Part shown: positions 51,201 to 63,200 of the stretch, one piece after another
Layout: every line of letters starts with the position of its first letter
Numbering within the stretch: position 1 is the first letter of the stretch
Assembly: GCA_963920765.1 (NCBI GenBank)
Contig: OY987248.1
Coordinates: forward strand, 4,870,539-4,934,538
Length of the DNA: 64,000 nucleotides
Reading direction: 5' to 3'
Origin: Ulota crispa
Lineage: Eukaryota > Streptophyta > Bryopsida > Orthotrichales > Orthotrichaceae
Position numbers and translations under genes: made by a program
The notes under the pieces: generated by a model
Database searches by the model: none
Told to the model about the DNA's origin: nothing
The model's input: only the letters and a program-made list of their open reading frames with translations

Positions 51201-54200
51201 ATATATATAGATAATAAAAGTATTCAAATATGTATTTATATTCATTATACCTAAATTTGATGGATGCTCTTGAAGTTTGCAATACTTGTACATATGCTCT
51301 TGGTTTTTAAAAAATTGGACAAATGCTCTTAGATAAAAATTTTCAAGCTATTGTTCTATTGTGCGCTCCATTCCCTTCATGACCAACATTGAAGCAAGGT
51401 GTGCAACAAAATTGGAAAGAAATAACACACCCACAAAGGGAGAAGGAAGTGGTGTGCACAACAATCCAAATCCTTGAAAATTATGGTCCAAGGATATTTG
51501 TGCAATTTCTGAAAAACTAGGGGCATCTATACAAACATCACAAACTTTAGGAGTATTCATCAAAAATTTCCTTGATCATGTCATTGTATGCAAAACACCA
51601 GGTTTACCACAAATTCTTTTTTGAAGAACATGTTTTTAAATCATCAAAAACGTATTTTCTTTCAAATAAGAAGCTTTTCAAAATTGAAATTTCATTGATG
51701 ACTTTTCATTGGGTTTCAGCGAATATCCCAAGTGGTGGATCCAATATTATGAAAAACATAAATTATTTGTCTAGGTTACAACTTTATCAAGCAATTACTT
51801 TTGCCTCATTGAAATAAAAGTTAGAGGGATTTTGAGATTTTTACAATAAAAAGTAAAGAATGGAATTGTTAGTAGGAGAGAGGCTATAGATTTGACAAGC
51901 ATTAATTCCATTTTGTGGAAATTAGTAAAATATAATGGTAACATTCCACCTTGTACCGGTACAATATTAATTTTAATATAGTACGAACACTACATGACGT
52001 AATAGAGAAAATCAGTGTAACAGAGGAAACTATGCCTTATTTCAACACCTTATTCATAACAATGTAACATGGTGTATGAAAAACATCATAAAGGATATTT
52101 TTTGTAGGGAAAAGAAAGGTTGATCACAAGTTGTAACAACTTTCAAGTGCATTATAATTCATGAAAAGGTATAAATGTCATGAAATTATTCAATGAAAAA
52201 AAAAAATGATAGTTAATTCACAGTAAATAACCAAATCCATGATCCACATTGTCAAATTTGACCACTCTTTAAAGCAGTGTTACGATCAAATATGACATTT
52301 TAACAAAAACAAGGTTGTATATGAGCAAACACATATTTATTTTTTTGGATTTATTCAGTGAAATCCCCAGACTTTACCATAACATCAGAAATAACCCTTG
52401 TAATATGGTAAATGACTTCCATTCAATTCCGCAAGTATCTAAGTTATTTTGTGTCAAGAAGTCAGATTGTTAGTAACATTGATTTTTTCTTTAATTTTTT
52501 CTTTTATCAGTTAGGTAAATTCAATTGTCATAGAAACACTCATCATCATGCAATATGTCACCTTTAAGTAAGTAAGGATTAAGTCCATATGTAATGATCC
52601 AGAGTCCCAGACACTACTTTGGTTTGCAAAACAGTAATAGATACTTGCAAATATCTGAAAATACTCGTAAAACATAGAGATATCTCAAGTCAAAAGTCAT
52701 GCAAAACTTTGGAAAAACCATATGCAAAATATTGAAAGGTCAATCTTTCATGTTTAGAAATGTTCACAATTACATGGATAGTCCATTAATAGTTAAGTGT
52801 ATCATTAGTGTTCACAATTTTGTTTGAAAAGTTATATAAGTAATGAAAGAACTTGTAAAGGCCCTCATGGCTATTATATTAGGAGTCACGGCCTTGGACC
52901 CAGCCATAGGAGGTTTAACCCTTAAACGTTGAGGCGAATGTATTTTGTCCAATAAAGAACAAAAAACACTCTACAAGATGGAAAAATAGCTATTTTTCAA
53001 CTTATTTTTTTTAGAAATGACCACAAAAACATGGTCTATCATGAAAGGCAACAATAAATCTCACTATATACACTTATATTTTTAGGTAGTTCAAAATATG
53101 AGAAGATTCAAAAACATTGTGTTAGGTCCCATACTACTCTTCTTGCAATTTTCATGAGATTAGCATACACTATTGAATATTACAACTTTTAGAAACAGTA
53201 TTATAATGGATGAGCACCGGCCATGCCACTACAGAGAATTGTAGAACCTCTGTGGACCGTGACCAGCCCGACGTTTAGGCATTAATTGTAGAAAAACAGT
53301 GAGGTACATGGATGCGGCAAAGTGTCAATATATGCAAGTAAGTAAGAGTTAAAAATTAAATTCATCTCCTAATGTTTCTTTTTTCTTTATTCTTTTGGTT
53401 CTTTATACTTGCAGATACGGCAAGATAATGCAGAAATAGCCAAGGCCGAGGAGAAAATTAAGCAGGTGGGGGAGGAGGTCAGAGAGTATGAAGAAAAAAT
53501 TGCTGAGGCTGACAAATCTCTGGCTGAGCTCAAAGGTCTTACCCACAGCCCCAGCCCCCTTTAAGGTAGAAGGCTCGAAAACCGTCCAGGCTCGAAAATC
53601 GCTCACCCTCTAAATTGTTCTCTGTACACGTATTTTTTCATAGATTTGTATAATGTACAGCGGGTGTACATTTGAGGAGGTGCACCATTTTAGAGTCCTA
53701 TGACCTTTCTACTTATAAATTTCACAACTAATTCTACAAATCTTCAAAAAATATGAAACAACTTGGGTTAGATGTCAATTTTTCTTGTCTTTTAAGGAAA
53801 TTTTACTGAAATTTATTTTAAGAAGTTCTACCTCTCCAAAATTCAGTTTTAGCTCTTAGATGGTCAATTTTTGAGCCTCTTACCTTATACCTCGTGTTTA
53901 GTAATTTCCACACGGGATTCTATATTTTCAAGCTAATAAGTAACAAGGTAGAAGCGCCCAAATGCAACACTAGCCGTTCAGGGACATCTAAAATTAAACC
54001 TAAAGTACACACTCTTGCACCCAAACTAGACACGCAAGTTAACATAAGAGAACAAAAATTATGTAAGTGACGGTTTGTGATTAGGTGTGACATGGTCTTT
54101 TTGTTGTCATGACATGGCCTTTCTGGTGTTGCTTTTTTGGGATCTAGTGCCTACAATAGGTAAGTCTAGGGAGTTGTCTTCAACAATTCATGATTAATTC

Positions 54201-57200
54201 ATATGATCTCAAAAAATTCCAAAAACAATTTTCCTTGCATCTGTACCCATTTCCTAATAAGCCCATGCCATTAGATTCTCAAAAGACCCTCTCAATTACC
54301 ACATCTAAGGTAAGTGTTGCATTTGGATGCTTCTACCTTATAGTCTTTGCTTTGATAAATTTTGAGCGAGTCTTTGTGGACTAGGGATTTCAAAACTTAG
54401 AAATGTTAAAACTTGTCACAGAAAAAGCTTAGCTAAAAGAAGAGAGTACAATTTTTTTTGCACATTCATTAGTAGAAAATTGTGTTAGAATTCACTAAAA
54501 ATGTAAGGTAGTTTATGTTAAACTCCATGTTTCCAACGCACAATTTTGTTGAACAACACAAAATTTTGTATTGAAAACATGAAACTCCACATAAACTACC
54601 TTACTTTTCTAATGAATTCTAACATAGTTTTCTTCTAGTGATTTTTTCTTTCCGCAAAATTTTGTAATGTGATTTTTTGTTAAACCATAAAAAACAAAGT
54701 TTTTTTTGTTGTATTATACAATATTCGTTCCCAAGATATTTCAAAACTTAGCGGAGGTTAAAACTTGTTAGGGAAAAACGTACCAAAGGGAAGATTGTAA
54801 CTACGTTGATCTCCATGGATCCTCTAGGCATAATGTTGTTCTTACAATGGGCAGAAGGAGTTAACAATGGCGTAAACGTTACTTGAACAAAATCATTTGC
54901 ATTTTTGGTTGTTACTTATACTTGTGAACATAATCATTGAAATTGCAAAGTGATGTCATTCCTACTAGCACAAAGGACACGTGGCAACATTTTCTTTAGA
55001 CAAGGTTCATGAAAGCTAAGGGCCTCATGCACAGACATTCTCACATTTGTGCCATTGGTTACTTGAGTTTCACCCTCTTTTCTAATGGTTTAAAGGTGAG
55101 AATGCCCTTGCATGGAGCCCATACTTTATACAAAAAAATTGGACTTTTTTCTACTTGTACCCGGCAAAGATGTTAAGTTTTTTTTGTGTGCTTTTTTTTT
55201 GTTCTTTTGTGTTGGAATTCCCTAATTTTGGCAAGAAAATAGGTGGAAGGGCAGAAAAGTTTCTTGAAATGCAACTAAAGGAGAAAAAGATGCAAGTCTT
55301 CATAGATAACTTTGATGCAATGAAACATGAACACCAAGGCACAGCCAAGCTTACTCAACAACGCATTGTCCAATTGCTGAAAGAAACAAGCCAAGTAAAT
55401 CAAATTTGAGCATGCATATTTTTTATGATGAATATAATGCTTTTGGGTGGTTTTGTGTTTTGAAATGAAACTTTCATCCATCCATTATAGCATGTACATT
55501 TTTTCAAAACAACCTTCTCTTTGGTGACCAATTGATAAAAGAAAGGTTTTGATAGATACCCCTTAAATTTGCAATTTATGTACAAATGTCCTTGGTTTTT
55601 CAAAAATTGCACAAAGACACTTGACACACTTTCATAACCTAGGAACTACACTTTCCCACAATAGTCAATTGAATAAAGGTCATTAGTTATGTCTTAACCC
55701 CTAAAGGACCGTTGTCCCTTTGGGGGACAGGTGGGAGTTTGGGCATGTACCTTTGGATAAGCTCTTTGTGTGATTTTCTGAAATTTTTATTGAAGGTGGG
55801 GAATTCAAAGATCTCGGTGGGCATCTAATTTTTTCCTCATTCCGACAATTATTGAAGAAGTTACACAAGAATTTCTGAAAATTTGGGGAAGACTGCCCCC
55901 TAGGCAGCCCAAATACTTCTTTAAAAATTAATTTTTTTTAAAATTAAAATTTGAAAGTGGTTCTTTAGATATTTTAATAGGTGAGAAGTTTTGAATCATT
56001 CAATTTCAATCAATGAGATGAAAGTTATGAGGATTTTTTGTTTGTGGGCAGTTTTACATTCTCTACTCTAAAATAAACTTTGAAGTCCTTTATTTTACTC
56101 AATTTTCAATATTTTGGAAAAATAATTAAACCGAAGGAAGTAGATTGTTTATCAAAACATTATCACTATTGGGATTAGCATTTTTCATTTCCATAATTAA
56201 ATTCTTAACAATTTAGTGATTTGACTCATTCTCTACTTCTTTTTACTTACTATTTTTTCCCATGTGTTGTGTAGTTCCAATTGATTTGAAATTTCTCCAA
56301 CACATAGCTAACTTGATCTCCTACATGGGAAAAATAAAGCGCAAAGTTGCATAGAGCAACTTTTTTGCTATAAGAGTGATCAAAGGCTTCTAAAATTTTG
56401 GGGCAACATGAAAAAAAACGTTCTTTTCACTTTAGATGTAAATATCTCACTCTCGTCCATCTGGAATGACTTGATTTTTTTTCCACAAGTACCTAATTTA
56501 GTCTAGAGCAAGATCTTACGGTTGGATTTTCCAAATTTAAAAAATAATTTATCTTCTTACTAACCCCCCAAAAGTGGCAGTTTTGAGTGATTTTCACTGA
56601 AAAAATGGCTTGGTCCTTTAGGGGTTAAACAAGGAAGGATGTTTATAGGAATTGAAAGGTTCTTGTCCAAAAGTAAGTGACATGCACATTTGACAACTAT
56701 GGATAAAGATAATTTTGCAATTATCAAAGTAAGTCAAGAATATTTATGCAATTTTTGAAAAACCAAGAGCACCTATACAAATACAGCAAATTTAAGGGCT
56801 ATCCATCAAGTTTTCCCTTAATATAAAATCAAGATAAGGAAATTGATTAAAAAATAGAAACAAGAATCTCATAAAGAGTAGAAGGCACAAAGGGATAGTA
56901 TGTACATTACATTAGTTTGGGGCGTTTATAGGGAGATTATGTACTACATAAATGATTGAATTGTGGAGCCGCAAGCTAGTTGTGTTGTACAAAAACCTCT
57001 TTAGTAAACTAGACCTGTCCAAAATCATCCAATCTGCAAGGTCTATGACTCTGTCAATCAAAAAGCAAAGAAAAAAAATTGGATTATGACTCTATTACCA
57101 TCATCCCTCATTTTAACTGTACAATACAGTGCCATGTTGCAATGAAAGTGACAAGGAAGGGTTGTGGAGAAGTTGATAAAGAAATTCTACATTCATGGTT

Positions 57201-60200
57201 CCATGGGTTTTACAGGACCAAGCAAGCATAAAAGAAGGCGATGTTGACCCCCTAAAGTCTGAAGAATTAGCAAACAATATTGATGACCTTTTGATAGGTG
57301 AGTTGTTCTAAGTACCATGTATGATAGTAACTTGATGATAAAAGAGAATGTAGCATTTGGCATATTGAATCATGAACGTCATGTCATTGAAATTACATGA
57401 TGGGTCAATTTGACCTAGCAAACGCAACTCCACACTTCCTTCCCCCTCTTTCATGTGAGCAAAGCTACAAGTCCTATGGGTTGGGTTTCTATAAGCTAGT
57501 ATTGCAATTTGTTACTGGATACATTCATATAAAAATTTCTCTTTGATTATAAGTCCAAATGCACGTCAAATTGCTAAATATAGATATTGCAAATACATTA
57601 AGTTTATTTTGGCTCAAAGCTGAGCAGACGACCACATTGCAATGTTTAGAGTGAGTTCCTAAATTAAAAATGCAAAGGCTTAAAACACCATATTTGTTAA
57701 AATGGGAAAAATGGAGGTACCATTTTGTACTCCACCTTAAACCCAAAAAGTTACCTTAAACCAGATTTGAAGGTACCAAATTTAGTTTGAGCCACTAAGA
57801 TTTTTTCCCTCGCAAAATTCCTCCTCTCTAGTGAGGGCCCAAGAACCAAAAAAACCCAGTGCGCACTTGGTTTTAGTGGCCACCTAAAACTTTCAAAAGT
57901 CCCCAAATGTACTGTTTTTCCCAATTTAACGAATATGGTGTTTTAATCACTTTTCATTCAAGGATACAAGTTTGCATTGTACTCTTTGACCTTCTCAAAT
58001 CACTCAACTTCCAAATGTTCTTTATATCAAGAGTAATTAACTAAAATGTCAACCTAGTTGCAATATCAGATACAATGATTAAAAAAATTTTAGGACTTAT
58101 TCAAAAATGGTTTTTGGATGTGTTATACTTAGGTTTGCAAACCGTAAAGTTTCCATAATAGGTGAGTTGGCAAAATTATTTTTATTACAAAATGAGATTT
58201 TGTTAAATGAAACATTGTGATCATCTATGATACACTATATTGCTTGTAAAGAATGCATCAACCTTTAGGAGCTAAGAAATACCAAAAAGGTCAATGAACA
58301 TTATATGGAATTGTTTCATTGGATGGATTCAAGTTTGAACTTTTTGGTTGACCAAGGGACTCACATTAATTTGAAAATCTTCAAAATGAACCTCGAGGGG
58401 GTTGACATAAAATGTTCCAGATTTGGACTTGGCACTATGATTTCTTTGGATGACATCAATTAAGTCCATTGGAAATGATGATATTGATAGTGGCGGAAGA
58501 GCGGGAGCAAGAATTAAACCAATTGAAGGAAATAGAAGAAAAGAATTTGAAGGAATTGGCATGTAATGAAGAAAAGGTTGCAGCTTTGAGAGAAGAGATT
58601 GCCAAATTTAGCCACCTTGATGAATTGCAATCTCAATGGGATTCCAAGTGCATGGTTAGAATCCCTTCAAAATTCTTGTTTGACCTTGACTTTGTCTAAA
58701 GATTTTGTGACAAAAATGCCATTGTATACCCACTCCACCAAGAAAAGTCTAAAATATTTCAAGGTCAATTTTAAGCCACGTGTGTCTATAACTACAATAT
58801 AATAAGGTTGATAAAGTTTTCATGAATAAATCTGCATGCATGCATGATTCTATCTAGATTTTTCTTTATCAACATGAATTCTAGGCAAGGGATACCAATG
58901 AATGAACCAAAAAAATCCATGCCACCTTTTTTGGGTATTATGCACCAAAGCCATAGGCATTAGCCTCACAAGCATATTAGTGAATATACTTTTTGCAAAT
59001 GCAATTGAAATAATTATTATTTTTATATTAAATCTCTACCAAATGATTTTACTAAATTGGTACATTTTTCCTTACAATTGTAGTGTTTATCATCGTACTT
59101 TACCAATTTAACTAATTAAAGTAAGGGCTTTCTAGGTGCACCTTCAACTCTTATGTGAGGACTCATAGATTGTGTTATCACTACAAAGAAACCGTGGTCA
59201 AATCTACAAAAAGTTGACAAAGATTGTGACTTATTCTGTAGTACATTGTAGATTACGTCACAATCTTTGTCAACTTTTTGTAAATTCAACCATGGTTTCC
59301 TATATCATCTTGGACGATAGTAGTTTTTTTTCTCATAACCTCAAAGGAATACAGATTTAAGTTATCAGTGGTCATAGTGCCAATTGGTTATGACCAAATC
59401 TAAAGGTAGTGAAGTGTTGAATTTAGTAAGGGTTCTAGAACTTGTGACCTCCATTACAAGATCTCACTATTTGTTTCTTTCCAATTTGAGCTTTGCATGT
59501 TTCTAAACCCATAAATCTTATCTTATAAATACCATCCCCAAATACATTTTTTCTATTGCTTGGGGAGATCACTCCTTGCAATTTTATGATATACACGTAA
59601 GTTAAGAGGGTATTTGACGTAGGCCTATTGATTTAAAATATTGAATTTTAGATGATCATACTTATATATAAGAAGCTACACATGACATATTTCTAGTACC
59701 CTTTGTTTTTTTATAAATTGTTCATTTGGTTTTTAAGTGGAGCTACCTTATATACAAAAAAAAATTGTTCAATTTTATCTTGTCTCCACTATTTTCAAAA
59801 AAAGGCTTTTGATTTATTACATATATGTATACAGTATGCACCACGAAACCAATAATAAGCATATAAATTAACGGGTCATTGTCCAAGTGAAAAAATTATT
59901 ACCAAATTTTAAATATTTCTTGATTCAATGCCATGTATTTAAAACAATCTAACTTGGAGAGCAACAAGCAACACTATAAAATTTCACAACCCCTATTTGT
60001 CAAGGCTAATTAATTATTAAAAACTCCTACTACCTAATGTTTTACATACCCTAATTTATATATACTAAAATATGTAGTATTTCATGAACCCTATAGTAGC
60101 TTTACATATTATATAATTTTTTGTGTTTTTTGAATTAAATGGACCTTATCTTTTAACTCACGTAGTTTCTAAAACGTGGGCTAGTGATCTCCCCAAGCTC

Positions 60201-63200
60201 TATTGCCCTTGAAAATTGCCTCCTCTCAAATAAAAGCTCACACTTACTTTTGTCTCCTAATATAAGGTATGAAGCCATTTTGCAATATGTTGACTAAAAC
60301 TTTGCCCTTGACATAACTACCAATGTAGAGGTGCTTGTTTTTTTATCTATGAGATATGTATTTTGCCATATTTCAACTAGATCTAGAATTCTAGACTATG
60401 AAGACAAACATGCACTACACAATTACTGTGACAACTGGGAGACGTTCTAGTGTTATGCACATTCTCTAAAACTAAATTCTTCCAACACAAACTAGACACA
60501 CACTAAGAGATCTCTCCACTCAATTTAAAAGAAACATAGACATTAAAGCTCCCAACTTTTCTTCAATATGAGTTTTTATTTTTGAACTTCTTATTGAATG
60601 TGTAAAGTAAGGGCCCCACATAAGGGCATTCTCATGTTTAAGCCATTAGGAACAAGAGTAGAGCCCAAGTAATCAATGGCACAAACACAAGGTTGCCCGT
60701 GGAGTGAGACACTTAGCCTTTGGAAATGTCACTTGAACAAAATATTAATTACTATGAGTCCTTTCTATTAGTAAAAGTGACATTATGGAGCATGACACCA
60801 CTTTGTAGTTTTTATGATTATGTTCACAATTATAAGGACAACCAAAAATGCAAAGGATATTTAGTTCAAACAACATTTACAATAAAATCAAATGTGAAAA
60901 CGGCATAAGGTATGTACACCCATAAGCGTCAAACTAAAGGTTTTAAACATGATGTGTATCAATAAACAACTAGCAAATTATAGGATCTTGTTAGGAACAA
61001 AAAAATAACAAATTTGCACTTTTGAATGTATTATTTGGATATCGTGAGAATAAGTTGTGAATTTTTAAAGAGCAAACTGCCATTGCACCCATAACCACTT
61101 TCAAGATTTCATGTTCACATGTTATATATTATTGTCATTACATCTTCAGAGGTGACAGTTATGGGAACATTGACGCTTATGGGTGTACATACCTTAGATA
61201 CAGCTCACATTGGTACCATGCATATGAAAGCTTTGGAATTGTTGTGAGGCAGAAACTAGAAGCTCAGAAGTCCAGCCTTGATGAGAACAGAAAGCTCCTG
61301 CAAGCGAAGCTGAGAGAGCAGGAGGCCAAAGCCAAGTCCATCCAAGGAGTCCTCCATGGAAATGAAGTGCATGCCAAACTTGAGGAGCTGAAACTGAAGC
61401 TCTCCGACCTCCAGCAATCCGGACTCAAATTGCAAGAAGGTAATAACTACAAGGGAACACGGTCAAATTTGGATTTTTTTTTTTTTTTTGGTCACTCAAG
61501 TTGGACATATTTTTGTCACAGATTTTGTCAATTCAAACATATTATCTAGTCAATGTGGATGTGTCAATTTGGACACAATTTCTTGTAGTATAATTTGGGG
61601 AATGCTATACTACTTGAGCGGGGATTTGTGAGCTACAAGTTGTGAGCCTAAATTTTTTTACACATTTAGTCAACGTGGATGTGTCAATTTGGACACCATT
61701 TCTTGTAGTATAATTTGGGGAATGCTACACTATGTGAGCCGGGATTTGTGAGCTATGAGTTGTGAGCCTATTTATTTTTGTCAAAAAAATGTATTTCATC
61801 TATAACTGGGTACATAGAGTCCTATAATTGTGTATTTTAAATTTTCATCTCTTGAAAAACTTGCTATTGTATTAATTTTTTCATTGATATGAACTCAAAA
61901 TTGTCCTCGATCAGAAAAATCTTAGCTCATTGCTCATGGTCCACCATTTTATGCCCACAAAATAATATTGTCTCTTTACAATTTTTACTTTTATTGTGTT
62001 TTACAAGCATGTCAAAAAAATTTAAAAATTAAAATTAAATGTTAAAAAAAGATTAAAAAATTTTAAATTCTTATAATTATCCTAAACGCATGGTGAAAAG
62101 AGGTATTAATTTTACGTCTTCCCAATAAAGGGTGTGAACCCACTGATATGGCCCTTGCAAACTAAGGTTTGAGCTGAACTCATCATCTCCTTTTTATAGT
62201 GGTGGTTTGGGCTTGGTCCCAAATTTAGAATTAGTCCAACAAAAATTCATATTTGGAAGGCCATCTTCTCATTTTTTGAGAAAGAAAAAGAGGTTTTAGA
62301 CCGTAGATTATGAGTACTTTTAGGAAATTTTTAATAAAACTTCTCATTTTTGAGAAGGTCTTTTTGAAACTGACTTTTTAATATGCTACTTTTGACCCCA
62401 CAAATGTGTTGTACGGCAGTCTACAACTTAACTTCGTTCACCCCCATAATGTCGCAAAATTGAAACCCATTATTGACCATTGTGCAGAAGCTAATATCTT
62501 TATCTGGTCATGAGAAATGCATACACTTTCCTAATTTTGGAATGTTGTGCACGGCATGGGCAATTGTCAACATTGATTAGAGGAATCTGAATTTGTAATG
62601 TGCAATTGGTTAATTTTGGAGTGAACAAAGTTAAGTTGTATGCCGCGGTACAAGGGTTGCTTTTGGGTAAGAGTGAGGGTCTTCTTAGAGCTCAAAAATG
62701 TTTCAATTATTGCCTCTTCCAAGGCCTCTTCTTATTGAGTGTTCAATATGAATCACAAGTTCCATACACTAAGATTCACATCTAAGATTTTGCATATGAG
62801 GGGGTAGTCGCACCTTCTCAAAATCATTCTCAAACTTATTCTCAATCTTCATAGAATGGCGTATTGGCAAGCCGGCAACGTTTGACAGAAGCTCCATTCT
62901 CCATCTTTGGTGAGATGTTTTTCTTCTTGTTTGTGGGTGGAGAATGGGTTGGAGAATGGGTTGGAGAAGTTTTGCTCACAAACCATTTACCACATATCAT
63001 CTTGTTTTCATCCCACTATTTCCAATTTGCCATTGTTTTTTTGTTTATAGCTCTTTGCGTTTCTGACTATAGCAATTGCTCTTCTTACTTTTCACCATTC
63101 TTCATTCTCCATTCTTCATTGCCCATTTTGGGGTGTCATACCTTCATGGAGAAGTGCTCCCACTAGCTCCTATTTTCACTCAACCAATTCTCAATCTTCA

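Noticed and set aside
57680-57946. Calling copy A7 piggyBac-like because of TTAA flanks
   Set aside because: Its ends are those of family A, whose other copies use TGAT, TTGA, GTTG and CAAG targets.
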